64,000 nucleotides of DNA from Riemerella anatipestifer ATCC 11845 = DSM 15868 (lineage in GTDB: Bacteria > Bacteroidota > Bacteroidia > Flavobacteriales > Weeksellaceae), in the NCBI RefSeq assembly GCF_000252855.1, contig NC_017045.1:1488001-1552000 (forward strand), read 5' to 3'. Shown one piece after another: positions 42,193 through 51,214 of this stretch. The notes beneath the pieces were generated by a model. It was given only the letters and a program-made list of their open reading frames with translations. It was not told where the DNA came from and searched no databases. Made by a program: the position numbers and the translations under genes. Every line of letters starts with the position of its first letter. Position 1 is the first letter of the stretch.

Positions 42193-42621
42193 TTATAAAT
42201 TGATAGAAACTCCTAGTCCTCCGTTGTTGCCTATTTCGGCAAAAACGCCTAATTTTTTAGTGAAGAAATATCTTGCACCAATGTGAGCTCCTAGCCCAAA
42301 CCCATTTCCAAGTACACCTATATCTAGACCAGGATAGATGTCTAGCTGGTCAGGTAGGTTAAGGGCATCTTGTAGGTGGTAATTAGCTCTACCGAATAAG
42401 AAAAAACCATTTTCTTTTTTGTTATTGAAATAAAAATGAGCTCCACCTCCTAGCGAAATAGCATCTGTAATTCCATAATCATAAGTACCCGATAGCCCAG
42501 AACCGTAGCCCCAAGCAGAAAGCCCTATTTGTATTTTTTGGTCTCCTTTTCCATTCCAAGCCTGAGCAAACGAAAACTGAGTTAGTGCAACTGTCATTAA
42601 AATTAAAAGTGTTTTTTTCAT
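42193..42621 (-). CDS. Small outer-membrane beta-barrel-like protein (DUF6646 type)
   Basis: A 142-residue secreted protein with the signal peptide MKKTLLILMTVALTQFSFAQ. The mature part alternates hydrophobic and polar residues in strands typical of small eight-strand barrels (GLSAWGYGSGLSGTYDYGI, SLGGGAHFYF, GLGAHIGARYFF), ending in the aromatic/hydrophobic GVSINL. Homologues in Chryseobacterium are, to my recollection, called DUF6646. Function is unknown. A TATTTTTG box (42651-42658, minus strand) precedes it. Confidence 0.75.
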   Translation of the reverse strand: MKKTLLILMTVALTQFSFAQAWNGKGDQKIQIGLSAWGYGSGLSGTYDYGITDAISLGGGAHFYFNNKKENGFFLFGRANYHLQDALNLPDQLDIYPGLDIGVLGNGFGLGAHIGARYFFTKKLGVFAEIGNNGGLGVSINL

Positions 42622-42650
42622 AGAAATCTATTTTTAGTTTAAATTAGCCT

Positions 42651-42658
42651 CAAAAATA
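42651..42658 (-). promoter_or_regulatory. -7 box (TATTTTTG) for the small outer-membrane protein gene
   Basis: TAnnTTTG match on the minus strand, 29 bp before the ATG at 42621. Confidence 0.4.
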
Positions 42659-42701
42659 AAGATATATTTCCTTACAGTAACGCCATTTTTTCAACTTAAT
42701 T

Positions 42702-43463
42702 ATGAATGATTTTAAAATTACAGCTTTAAACTTTGATATTCAGTGGAAATTGCCATTAGATAATTTTAGCAAAATAGAAGATAGTCTTAAAGGTATAGAT
42801 GCTAATTTGTTCCTCCTTCCTGAAATGTTCTCTACAGGATTTTATATGAAACCAGAAGAAATCGCAGATGAGCAAGAAAAAACACTACAGTGGATGAAAG
42901 TTTTAGCTAAAAATAAAAATGCTGCCATTGGAGGTAGTGTTTCCGTGAAAGAAGGCAATAATTACTATAATAGATTTTATTTTGTTAAGCCTTGTGGAGA
43001 TTATCATTTTTATGATAAAAGACATCTTTTCTCATACTCTGGGGAAGATAAAGTCTATTCTAAAGGTAATAATAGAGTAATTGTGGAGTATGAAGGCGTG
43101 AGATTTTTACTGCAAATCTGTTACGATTTACGCTTTCCTGTATTTAGTAGAAATAAAGGAGATTATGATATGGCTTTATATGTGGCTAATTGGCCTATCC
43201 AAAGAATAGATGCGTGGAATACTTTGTTAAAAGCTAGGGCAATTGAAAATCAAGCCTATGTATTTGGGGTTAATAGAGTAGGTACAGATGGCAATGGATT
43301 AGAATATCCTGAAAGCACTCATTGCTTTTTTCCTGATGGCAGAGAAGTTTCTCATAAAAAAGGAGATTTAGTAGAGGTTGTTTTAGATATGGAAAGTTTG
43401 AATAAATTTAGAACGAAGTTTCCTTTTTTAGGAGATGCTGATGACTTTAAAGTTAGTCTTTAA
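42702..43463 (+). CDS. Omega-amidase / nitrilase-superfamily hydrolase (YafV-like)
   Basis: A 253-residue carbon-nitrogen hydrolase. The Glu-Lys-Cys triad is visible: FLLPEMFSTGF (Glu near 41), YDKRHLFSYSGE (Lys near 106) and FLLQICYDLRFP (Cys near 140). The pattern GFYMKPEEIADE and the SxGED stretch match YafV/omega-amidases, which hydrolyse alpha-ketoglutaramate in methionine salvage and glutamine metabolism. A strong bidirectional terminator follows and separates it from the convergent ATP-grasp gene. Confidence 0.9.
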   Translation: MNDFKITALNFDIQWKLPLDNFSKIEDSLKGIDANLFLLPEMFSTGFYMKPEEIADEQEKTLQWMKVLAKNKNAAIGGSVSVKEGNNYYNRFYFVKPCGDYHFYDKRHLFSYSGEDKVYSKGNNRVIVEYEGVRFLLQICYDLRFPVFSRNKGDYDMALYVANWPIQRIDAWNTLLKARAIENQAYVFGVNRVGTDGNGLEYPESTHCFFPDGREVSHKKGDLVEVVLDMESLNKFRTKFPFLGDADDFKVSL

Positions 43464-43470
43464 AAAAGAA

Positions 43471-43506
43471 AAATCTCTTAAACTAGTTTTGTAGTTTAAG
43501 AGATTT
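43471..43506. terminator. Bidirectional terminator
   Basis: AAATCTCTTAAACTA and TAGTTTAAGAGATTT form a perfect 15-bp stem around a 6-base loop, serving the convergent omega-amidase and ATP-grasp genes. Confidence 0.85.
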
Positions 43507-43526
43507 AAAAAATCAAAAAAATGATA

Positions 43527-44573
43527 TTATCTGCCTTCTGCTAGTCGTATAGCTTCTTTAGCAACCTTTTCTTGTATGCCCATATCTAGGTGGCTTGTAA
43601 AGCCTACACACGAACAATTAATTTCACCTAAAACATACTTGTCGCTACCATCTGGGTGATAGTCTAGCATAAAGTCTGCCGTCCAAATGAGAGGTGTATT
43701 TTTCTCCTCTAATATTTCTTTTACTTTTGGAAGTTGAGAAAGGAAAATATCCATTAGTGGTTTCCAATCTTCGGGGCTATCGTAGCGGTATTGTGCCCCA
43801 GAAAACAAAGTCGCGGAGAAAGCATCTTCTGTATTGGCTGGTTTTTTATGTACTACAAAAACAGGTTCTTCGCCTACCATTAGAATTCTAATTTCGCCTT
43901 CTTTAATCCTAGGCATAAATCTCATATCTACTAGCATACCGTTTTCCCCAGTAATATACCTCTCACAAAAATCCATAAACCCTTCTAGCGTTTTGTATTC
44001 CACGTGATTGTCCACAGCTTCAGTTAATTTGAGTGGCGTATCTAGAGGGAGTTCATCTCCTGCTTGGTAAGAAATATTGCCGTCCACCTGCACTCTCCAA
44101 ATACCTTCCCCAGTACTTCCTCGGTTTTGTTTTAGAACTCTTTCACCATGCGAGATACTTCTTGGGAAATGCTTTCTGAATTCTTCTGTGGTATAATAAG
44201 CGAAAGTATCTGTAGGCACAAGGCTAGTATTTGCCAATTTTACAAGAGCATCTTTTGCTCCGAATTTTATCATAGATTTCGGCTCGCTCATTCCTACAAG
44301 ACCATGCTCTGAAAGTTTTGATAGAATAGAAAAATATATCTTTTCATTGTCAGGCAACGAGCCTGGATTTACTCTACTAATATAAGCGTCGAAGTTGTCT
44401 TTTACATAATTAAAGATTTCTTCAGCTTTATCATTTTCAAACTTTACTACTTCAGCATTCCAGCCTAAATCTTTAATGGAATTTAAGATAGGTAGAGTAT
44501 CCTTTCTGTGTCCGTCTGCACCTTTATCACTACCTCCAACAGATTCAAAAATTACAATTTTCTTATGTTTCAT
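43527..44573 (-). CDS. ATP-grasp protein of the Cj0069 family
   Basis: A 348-residue protein resembling glutathione-synthetase-type ATP-grasp ligases and known as Cj0069 family. Visible are KIVIFESVGGSDKGADGHRKDT at the N terminus, RVLKQNRGSTGEGIWRV (ATP-binding loop), MRFMPRIKEGEIRIL and YVLGEINCSCVG (metal-binding Glu and Asn). Substrate is unknown. ATG at 44573 (MKHKKIVIFES) is used in place of the TTG two codons upstream. Confidence 0.8.
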   Translation of the reverse strand: MKHKKIVIFESVGGSDKGADGHRKDTLPILNSIKDLGWNAEVVKFENDKAEEIFNYVKDNFDAYISRVNPGSLPDNEKIYFSILSKLSEHGLVGMSEPKSMIKFGAKDALVKLANTSLVPTDTFAYYTTEEFRKHFPRSISHGERVLKQNRGSTGEGIWRVQVDGNISYQAGDELPLDTPLKLTEAVDNHVEYKTLEGFMDFCERYITGENGMLVDMRFMPRIKEGEIRILMVGEEPVFVVHKKPANTEDAFSATLFSGAQYRYDSPEDWKPLMDIFLSQLPKVKEILEEKNTPLIWTADFMLDYHPDGSDKYVLGEINCSCVGFTSHLDMGIQEKVAKEAIRLAEGR

Positions 44574-44705
44574 AATCAAATAAAATTAACCTATCAAAGG
44601 TAAGGATAAACTACTTGAAAAACTATGATGTTTATCAATGTTTACATTTTTGTAATATGATATTGATAAGTGTTTTTAGATATGAGTTTATGGTTAATTA
44701 TTAGT

Positions 44706-44713
44706 TATATTTG
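44706..44713 (+). promoter_or_regulatory. -7 box (TATATTTG) for uvrB with very short leader
   Basis: TATATTTG ends 4 bp before the uvrB ATG, so the mRNA would be nearly leaderless. Confidence 0.5.
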
Positions 44714-44717
44714 TGAA

Positions 44718-46718
44718 ATGAAATTTAAACTCCATTCTGAATTTAAACCTACTGGAGACCAACCACAAGCGATTGATAAGTTGGTTTCAGGGATAGAACA
44801 AGGGCAACCCTACCAAACTTTGCTAGGGGTTACAGGCTCTGGTAAAACTTTTACCATTGCTAATGTGGTAAATACTGTTCAACGACCTACTATTGTTCTT
44901 GCCCATAACAAAACTTTGGCAGCTCAGTTATTTATGGAGTTTAAGGAATTTTTTCCTGAAAATGCGGTAGAATATTTTGTATCCTATTACGATTATTACC
45001 AGCCCGAAGCATACATTGCCAGTACGGGAACTTACATAGAAAAAGACCTTAGTATAAATGAGGAGGTAGAGAAATTAAGGCTTTCCGCTACGACAAGTCT
45101 TCTTTCAGGGAGGCGAGATGTGCTTATTGTGGCTTCGGTGTCGTGTATTTATGGTATTGGTAACCCAACGGAGTTTAATAAATCTCTTATAGAATTGGAG
45201 CTACAATCTAAAATTTCTAGAACAGATTTGCTCCACAAACTTGTTAATGCGCTTTATTCTAGGGCAGTTAATGAATTTGTACGAGGGAGTTTTAGAGTTA
45301 AAGGAGATGTGATAGATATTTTTCCTGCTTATGCCGATAATGCGATTAGAATAAGATTTTTTGGTAACGAAATTGATAAAATCCAAAGTTTTGACCCTAT
45401 TTCAGGAAGCATAATGGGTGATTTTGATAAAATTAATATTTACCCTGCTAATCTATTCGTTACCTCAAAAGAAACTATGAATAGTGCTATTAGAGAAATC
45501 CAAGATGACCTTGTAAAGCAAGTGGATTTTTTTAATGAAATAGGAAAAAACCTAGAAGCCAAGCGTTTGAAAGAGAGAACGGAATTGGATTTGGAAATGA
45601 TAAAAGAGCTAGGCTATTGTTCTGGCATAGAGAATTATTCTAGGTATATGGACGGTAGAAATCCTGGTTCTCGCCCGTTTTGTTTATTAGATTATTTTCC
45701 GAATGATTATTTAATGGTGATAGACGAAAGCCACGTAACCATACCTCAAGTACACGCAATGTACGGCGGCGACCGTAGTAGAAAAGAGAATTTGGTAGAA
45801 TACGGGTTTAGGCTACCAGCCGCTATGGATAACAGACCTTTGAAGTTTGAGGAGTTTGAAAGTATGCAAAACCAAGTCATCTATGTATCTGCCACGCCAG
45901 CGGATTATGAATTGGAAAAGACGCAAGGCGAATATGTGGAGCAGATTATCCGCCCAACAGGTTTGCTAGACCCGATTATAGAGGTAAGACCTACCCTTAA
46001 TCAGATAGATGATTTAATGGAGGAGATTCAAAAAAGAGCAGAGGAAGATGAGAGGGTTTTAGTAACCACACTCACAAAGAAAATGGCAGAAGAACTCACT
46101 AAATATTTTACCAAATTTGGGATAAGAACCAGATACATTCATTCTGATGTAGATACATTGGAGCGCATACAGATAATGCAAGATTTGCGTGCAGGACTTT
46201 TTGATGTACTTGTGGGGGTTAATCTACTTAGAGAAGGTTTAGATTTACCAGAGGTATCTTTGGTGGCTATCTTAGATGCAGATAAAGAGGGTATGCTTCG
46301 TTCTCGCCGTTCAATGATACAGACGGTAGGACGAGCGGCTAGAAACATCAATGGCAAAGCCATTATGTATGCAGATAAGATGACTAAATCTATGCAAGCC
46401 ACCATTGATGAAACCAACTATCGTAGAGAAAAACAAATGAGCTACAACGAGGCTAACGGTCTTATACCACAGCCTTTAAATAAGAAAATATCCGATGTTT
46501 TGGTAGGGCATACACCTGATTTCCCGAAACAAGAATATATCCAAAAAGAAATTGTGAAGCAGGTAGCTGAAACAAAGGTTAGCTATGGTAATGCAGAGGA
46601 TTTGGAGAAAATAATAGCAGAGAAACAAAAACAAATGGAAGCTGCTGCAAAACAATTAGACTTTATCTTAGCCGCAAAACTAAGAGATGAAATAAAGGCT
46701 CTAAAAGGAACACCGTAA
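44718..46718 (+). CDS. uvrB: Excinuclease ABC subunit B
   Basis: A 666-residue helicase-like damage-verification subunit of nucleotide excision repair. It has Walker [11 protein letters not shown] near residue 35, the beta-hairpin [21 protein letters not shown], Walker [19 protein letters not shown] and motif [11 protein letters not shown], then the C-terminal UVR domain ([17 protein letters not shown]). ATG at 44718 is preferred; the 16 codons upstream overlap the -7 box. The Crp-like gene follows after 25 bp. Confidence 0.97.
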   Translation: MKFKLHSEFKPTGDQPQAIDKLVSGIEQGQPYQTLLGVTGSGKTFTIANVVNTVQRPTIVLAHNKTLAAQLFMEFKEFFPENAVEYFVSYYDYYQPEAYIASTGTYIEKDLSINEEVEKLRLSATTSLLSGRRDVLIVASVSCIYGIGNPTEFNKSLIELELQSKISRTDLLHKLVNALYSRAVNEFVRGSFRVKGDVIDIFPAYADNAIRIRFFGNEIDKIQSFDPISGSIMGDFDKINIYPANLFVTSKETMNSAIREIQDDLVKQVDFFNEIGKNLEAKRLKERTELDLEMIKELGYCSGIENYSRYMDGRNPGSRPFCLLDYFPNDYLMVIDESHVTIPQVHAMYGGDRSRKENLVEYGFRLPAAMDNRPLKFEEFESMQNQVIYVSATPADYELEKTQGEYVEQIIRPTGLLDPIIEVRPTLNQIDDLMEEIQKRAEEDERVLVTTLTKKMAEELTKYFTKFGIRTRYIHSDVDTLERIQIMQDLRAGLFDVLVGVNLLREGLDLPEVSLVAILDADKEGMLRSRRSMIQTVGRAARNINGKAIMYADKMTKSMQATIDETNYRREKQMSYNEANGLIPQPLNKKISDVLVGHTPDFPKQEYIQKEIVKQVAETKVSYGNAEDLEKIIAEKQKQMEAAAKQLDFILAAKLRDEIKALKGTP

Positions 46719-46743
46719 ATACTCTCAATTAAAACCATAATTG

Positions 46744-47268
46744 ATGCTAACGCCCCAAGACCTCAATAATATCATTAAATTATCGGAGAAAACCATTCGC
46801 TTAAAAAGGAATGACTTACTTAAAGCCTCTGCTTCGGTAGATACCAACCTCTATTACATCACTAAAGGTAGCTTTAGAGTGTATCTTCTAAACAAAGAAC
46901 GAGAACAAACGGTGAGGTTAGGTTATACAGGCGATTTCATTGTTGCTCTTGATTCTTTTCTGTCCCAAAAACCATCGGAGTTTTTAATTCAAGCAATAAA
47001 AGCTTCGGAAGTGAAAATAATTCCCAAATACAAAATAGACGCATTTCTAGACAAAGAGGACAACCAAAAATTATGGATAGCCTTGCTAGAAAACCTACTC
47101 CTCCAACAGATGGAACGCGAGAAAGATATTTTAACCCCATCTACAAAAGAAAGATATCTGCGTGTTTTAAGACGAAGCCCAAGGCTTTTCCAAGAAATTC
47201 CTAACAAATATATAGCAGATTACTTAGGTATAAGTGCCGAAACTTTATCAAGGTTGAAAAAATCTTGA
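46744..47268 (+). CDS. Crp/Fnr-family transcriptional regulator
   Basis: A 174-residue regulator with an N-terminal cyclic-nucleotide-binding-like beta roll (LYYITKGSFRVYLLNKEREQTVRLGYTGDF) and a short C-terminal winged HTH (IADYLGISAETLSRLKKS). The cNMP-binding Arg/Glu phosphate cassette is not obvious, so the ligand is unknown. The TTG one codon earlier is ignored. It is followed by a DinB protein on the same strand after 49 bp; similar pairs are common in Bacteroidota. Confidence 0.88.
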   Translation: MLTPQDLNNIIKLSEKTIRLKRNDLLKASASVDTNLYYITKGSFRVYLLNKEREQTVRLGYTGDFIVALDSFLSQKPSEFLIQAIKASEVKIIPKYKIDAFLDKEDNQKLWIALLENLLLQQMEREKDILTPSTKERYLRVLRRSPRLFQEIPNKYIADYLGISAETLSRLKKS

Positions 47269-47317
47269 CTCTCATCAATTTTTATTAAAGCTACGCTACA
47301 GAACTTTGCAGAAAAAA

Positions 47318-47869
47318 ATGCGTACAGAACTTTTATTACAGACCTTAGAGTGGCAAATTAAAGAAGCTATAACAACGGCTGAAATTCTTAAAACTAAAGA
47401 CCTAGATTACCTTACTTGGAAACCACAGGAACACTCGTGGAATATATTAGAATGTGTAGAACACCTTAATCTATATGGTGATTTTTACCTCCCCGAATTT
47501 GAATTAAAAATAAAATCCTCTCATACCATACCAGAGGCAGATTTCAAAAGTGGTTGGTTGGGAGGCTATTTTGCAAAAAGGATATTGCCAAACCCCAAAA
47601 GCAAAATGAGAACAGCAAAGAGTAAAAACCCAATCAACAAAAACCTAGATAAATCGGTTTTAGAACGATTTATTTATCAGCAAGAGCGGTTTTTAGAGTT
47701 GCTAAATTTATCTAGAAGCATCAGCTTAAGCAAAACGAAAATAAATATTTCCATTTCTAAATGGATAAAATTACGACTAGGAGATGGTTTTATGTTCTAT
47801 GTCAATCATATTTTAAGACACTTACATCAAATAGAACATCTACAACAGGTTTACCAAAATATAGTGTGA
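47318..47869 (+). CDS. DinB family protein (putative metal-dependent hydrolase)
   Basis: A 183-residue four-helix DinB/YfiT-like protein. Typical elements are WKPQEHSWNILECVEHLNLY near the N terminus (first His ligand) and YVNHILRHLHQIEHLQQV at the C terminus (HxxxH pair), giving a three-His metal site. Reaction is unknown; many members act as thiol transferases or hydrolases. I use ATG at 47318 because the TTG at 47306 is inside an ACTTTG promoter-like stretch. Confidence 0.85.
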   Translation: MRTELLLQTLEWQIKEAITTAEILKTKDLDYLTWKPQEHSWNILECVEHLNLYGDFYLPEFELKIKSSHTIPEADFKSGWLGGYFAKRILPNPKSKMRTAKSKNPINKNLDKSVLERFIYQQERFLELLNLSRSISLSKTKINISISKWIKLRLGDGFMFYVNHILRHLHQIEHLQQVYQNIV

Positions 47870-47950
47870 AAATAAATTGGGCTCTCCGTTGTGTATTTTA
47901 TAGTATTTGACTTAATATTATTGGCATTTATGCATTTTACATTAAAAAGG

Positions 47951-48247
47951 TTAATACCTCTTAGGTAATAGCTGATGCCCCCTTCGTAACGGCATCTTGC
48001 TCCCTATAAAACGGGTTAATGACCACTCAAGTAATAGTCAACGTCCCCTTAGCGACGGTATCTTGCCTCCTATAAAACGGGACGATGGCTACTCAAGTAA
48101 TAGTTAACGCCTCCTTAGCAACGGTATCTTATCCCCTACAAAACGGGTTAATGACCACTCAAATAATAGTTAGCGAGCCCTTAGTAACGGTATCTTACGC
48201 CCTACAAAACGGGGTAATAACCACTTTTCAGGTAATCATTATCACGA
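47951..48247. repeat. Imperfect 66-bp tandem repeat, four copies and a partial fifth
   Basis: Copies begin at 47951 (65 bp), 48016, 48082 and 48148, with a decayed fifth from 48214. The most conserved parts are CTCAAGTAATAGT, CCTTAG, ACGGTATCTT and CTACAAAACGGG. Because 66 is divisible by three, copies 3 and 4 read as a 22-residue repeat, (M)TTQVIVN...LATVSY...LQNG, but copies 1 and 2 contain stops. It is richer in G+C than its flanks. Confidence 0.85.
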
Positions 48248-48379
48248 GTTCGTTTAATATTAAACAAAAAAAATATTTTATTCCTATTGATTTGTAATCA
48301 ATCCTGAAAATTGGCTATTTAGAATAGTTTTAATTTTTAAACATCACTTATTTTATCGCTATCGTTTAAAAAAAAGTTC

Positions 48380-48387
48380 TATATTTG
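48380..48387 (+). promoter_or_regulatory. -7 box (TATATTTG) for the OmpP1 gene
   Basis: TATATTTG lies 29 bp before the OmpP1/FadL start codon. Confidence 0.5.
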
Positions 48388-48416
48388 AAAACTTTAATTA
48401 ACTAACATAACAGTTT

Positions 48417-49652
48417 ATGAAAAAAATAATATTAACATCGGCAGTATTATGCGGTGTGTTAGCCCAAGCAGGAGGCTTTAGAGTTTCTTTGCAAGGGGTA
48501 AAACAGTTGGCTATGGCGCATACAAGTGCTCACGCAGAAGATGCGAGTGTGGCTTTCTTTAATCCCGCAGGTATATCCTTCATTCCGTCCAAACTAAGTG
48601 TTGTAGCAGGAGGCTTTGGTGCATTATCTAGCGTAACATATCAGAATTTAAACACTTTAAACTCTTACACTACTGATAATCCTTTAGGAACGCCTTTCTA
48701 TGCGGCGGCAGCTTATAAGGTAACAGATGATATTTCATTAGGATTTAGTGTTACAACTCCTTTTGGAAGCACTGTGCAATGGGGCGAAGATTGGGCTGGG
48801 AAGGAAATGGTTCAGAAAATGGAGCTCAAGAGCTTTTTCTTTCAGCCAATGGTATCTGTAAAGTTAGCCAATTGGGTATCTTTAGGGGCAAGTTATATTT
48901 ACGCTAAAGGCTCTGTAAATTGGGATAAAGCTGTAACTAGCGTTAATGGAACAATGAACATCAAAGACGGAAAAGCGTCAGGACAAGGTTTCTCGTTTGG
49001 TTTTTACTTTAAACCTGATGAAAAGTGGGACGTTAGTGTAGCTTACCGTTCGCCAGTAGATATGAAAGCTAATAGTGGGAAAGTTTCGTTTAATATGCCG
49101 AAAAGTTTATATCCTTTAAGAGGACTTGATGCTAATGGGCAAGATAATTTTAAAGCAACATTACCTCTAGTAGATGAGTACACAATAGGAGCAACTTACA
49201 AGATTACACCTAAATGGTTAGTTTCTGCTGATTTTAACTATACAGGCTGGTCGGAGTACAGCCACCTAGCGTTAGATTTTGAAAACGCTAAACTTGGCAA
49301 CCAGCCTAATGATGCTACCTTACTTGTTACACCTAAGAATTTCAAAAACACTCAAACTTGGCGTTTCGGAACCCAATATATGGTAACGGATAAAATAGCA
49401 GCCAGACTAGGCTATTACTATGATGAATCTCCCTATACAGACAAAGATTTTATCCCAGAAACCCCATCGTTTAACTCTAGTGTTGTTACAGCAGGTTTAG
49501 GATTTAAACTAAACAAAGTAGGGATAGATTTAGCAGGTGCAATGGCTTTTCCACAAGCGAGAACAGTAGCTAATGATTATTATAGTTTTTATGGACAGGC
49601 TAAGGCTAAAGCAGTATATTTTGGTTTAGGCCTATCTTACAACCCTTTTTAA
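48417..49652 (+). CDS. OmpP1/FadL/TodX-family outer-membrane transporter
   Basis: A 411-residue outer-membrane beta-barrel for hydrophobic compounds such as fatty acids. A signal peptide (MKKIILTSAVLCGVLAQAGG) leads into the family hatch sequence FRVSLQGVKQLAMAHTSAHAEDASVAFFNPAGI with its NPA motif. The barrel strands alternate (YYDESPYTDKDF, GLGFKLNKVGIDLA) and the final residue is Phe. The SGNH lipoprotein gene follows at 12 bp, a conserved pairing in Bacteroidota that suggests the lipoprotein processes or delivers a lipid. Confidence 0.92.
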   Translation: MKKIILTSAVLCGVLAQAGGFRVSLQGVKQLAMAHTSAHAEDASVAFFNPAGISFIPSKLSVVAGGFGALSSVTYQNLNTLNSYTTDNPLGTPFYAAAAYKVTDDISLGFSVTTPFGSTVQWGEDWAGKEMVQKMELKSFFFQPMVSVKLANWVSLGASYIYAKGSVNWDKAVTSVNGTMNIKDGKASGQGFSFGFYFKPDEKWDVSVAYRSPVDMKANSGKVSFNMPKSLYPLRGLDANGQDNFKATLPLVDEYTIGATYKITPKWLVSADFNYTGWSEYSHLALDFENAKLGNQPNDATLLVTPKNFKNTQTWRFGTQYMVTDKIAARLGYYYDESPYTDKDFIPETPSFNSSVVTAGLGFKLNKVGIDLAGAMAFPQARTVANDYYSFYGQAKAKAVYFGLGLSYNPF

Positions 49653-49664
49653 TTTAACAGATTT

Positions 49665-51125
49665 ATGAAAAAAATAATGATATCCTCATTAGCGGTAGCA
49701 TCTATGTTATCCGTTATGAGTTGTAAAACAGATTTTGATACAGATGTAGCAGATATTGCTATCACAAAAGGAGAAGCCGACTTCTCAAATTATGTAGCAC
49801 TAGGAAACTCTCTTACTTCTGGTTATAGGGATAGGGCGTTGTATTCTAGTGGGCAATTAGAATCGTATCCAGCAATGATAGCGGCTCAAATGCGGAAAGC
49901 GGGTGGTGGTGCGTTTACTCAACCAATGATGCCTAATGATGTAGGTGGGTTTAGTAATTTACCAGATTTCCCAGGTAAATTGGTGTTAAGCTTAGAGGAA
50001 GGAGCTCTAGCTCCTAAACCTTCAACTCCTACTGAGGCTTTAGATAAACTGACTGGAGCTTTTAACAATATGGGAGTTCCTGGAGCTAAGTCATTTCATT
50101 TAGTGGCAGATGGCTATGGTAGCAAGACGGCTCTAGCATTGGGAAAGGCTAACCCTTACTTTGTTAGATTTGCATCAAGTGATAATACGAGTGTACTTAA
50201 AGATGCTATGGCTCAAAAACCAACGTTCTTCTCTCTATGGATAGGAAATAACGATGCTCTTTACTATGCTGCTTCTGGTGGGGTTGGTAAAGACCAGACG
50301 GGAAACCTTGATCCAAGAACCTATGGAAATAACGATATCACGGACCCTAATGTGTTAGCCGCTTCTATTAAAGCCATATTAGATGGAATGAAGGCTGTAG
50401 GTGCTACCAAAGGGGTTATCGCGAATATTCCAGATATTACTTCTATACCATTCTTTACAACAATACCGTCTATGCTTAGATTAGACCTCACAGAAGCTCA
50501 AGCAGCGGGGCTTATGTCTATGGAAGCCTATGGTAAGTATAATGCTGCTTTAAAACAAGCTAAAACTTTGGGACTTTTAACTGCCGAAGAATATAACAAG
50601 AGAGTAATTAATTTTGTTGCAGGGAATGTGGTTAGTGGATTAGTAATAGAAGATAAAGATTTAACCAATCTGTCAGCATTGGGTATTCCTTCGTATAGAC
50701 AAACCACCTCCAGTGATTTTATTCTATTGCCTAATTTAAAATTTGTGAAAGAACAAGGAGGAGGAACTAAAGTAGTCTTGAAAGATGAGCAGGTTCTAAC
50801 ATATACAGAAGCTAAGAGGGTACAGGTAGCTACAGCTAAGTACAATGCAAGTATAAAAGCCTTAGCAGATGCTTATGGGTTGGCCTTTGTAGATGCTAAT
50901 GCTAAAATGGTAGAGTTAAATGGCACTTCTGGAATTCAGTTTGATGGAGTTAAATATACTACCTCTTTTTTAACAGGTGGAGCATTTTCATTAGACGGGG
51001 TACACCTTACGGGTAGAGGCTATGCGGTTATTGCTAACGAATTTATAAAAGCAATTAACGCTAAGTATAAATCCACACTTCCACAAGTGAATCCGAACAG
51101 TTATTCAGGAATTAAATTCCCATAA
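49665..51125 (+). CDS. SGNH/GDSL hydrolase-like lipoprotein
   Basis: A 486-residue lipoprotein with the signal MKKIMISSLAVASMLSVMSC (Cys20). The SGNH blocks are visible: YVALGNSLTSGYRD (block I, Ser), FNNMGVPGAKS (block II region), FSLWIGNNDAL (block III, Asn) and FSLDGVHLTGRGYAVIA (block V, Asp-x-x-His). A helical insert lies near 290-360. It is probably an outer-membrane or periplasmic esterase or lipase. It ends before an intrinsic terminator and follows the FadL-like barrel by 12 bp. Confidence 0.88.
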   Translation: MKKIMISSLAVASMLSVMSCKTDFDTDVADIAITKGEADFSNYVALGNSLTSGYRDRALYSSGQLESYPAMIAAQMRKAGGGAFTQPMMPNDVGGFSNLPDFPGKLVLSLEEGALAPKPSTPTEALDKLTGAFNNMGVPGAKSFHLVADGYGSKTALALGKANPYFVRFASSDNTSVLKDAMAQKPTFFSLWIGNNDALYYAASGGVGKDQTGNLDPRTYGNNDITDPNVLAASIKAILDGMKAVGATKGVIANIPDITSIPFFTTIPSMLRLDLTEAQAAGLMSMEAYGKYNAALKQAKTLGLLTAEEYNKRVINFVAGNVVSGLVIEDKDLTNLSALGIPSYRQTTSSDFILLPNLKFVKEQGGGTKVVLKDEQVLTYTEAKRVQVATAKYNASIKALADAYGLAFVDANAKMVELNGTSGIQFDGVKYTTSFLTGGAFSLDGVHLTGRGYAVIANEFIKAINAKYKSTLPQVNPNSYSGIKFP

Positions 51126-51146
51126 AATTTAAATAATTGAAAGAAT

Positions 51147-51184
51147 AAAAGCAGTTTAAAATTTTTAAACTGCTTTTATTTTTT
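51147..51184 (+). terminator. Terminator of the ompP1-SGNH operon
   Basis: AAAAGCAGTTT and AAACTGCTTTT form an 11-bp stem followed by a T tract. Confidence 0.85.
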
Positions 51185-51192
51185 TAACTTTG
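51185..51192 (+). promoter_or_regulatory. -7 box (TAACTTTG) for prs
   Basis: TAACTTTG, 22 bp before the prs start, lies directly after the T tract of the upstream terminator. Confidence 0.55.
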
Positions 51193-51214
51193 CAACCTCA
51201 ATAAAAAAGTAAAA

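Larger units (their letters stand above)
47870..48416. other. 547-bp intergenic region with a 66-bp tandem repeat
   Basis: No credible gene is present. The middle is occupied by imperfect 66-bp repeats (47951-48247); the right end holds the promoter of the OmpP1 gene. The sequence left of the repeats is plain AT-rich DNA. Confidence 0.6.

Noticed and set aside
47951-48247. The 66-bp repeats as a CRISPR array
   Set aside because: The copies are similar along the whole unit, with no alternation of conserved repeat and unique spacer, and no cas genes are in the window.
48085-48297. A 70-codon gene starting in the repeat array
   Set aside because: It is an open stretch of the tandem repeat; equivalent frames in other copies have stops and the end is unrelated AT-rich sequence.
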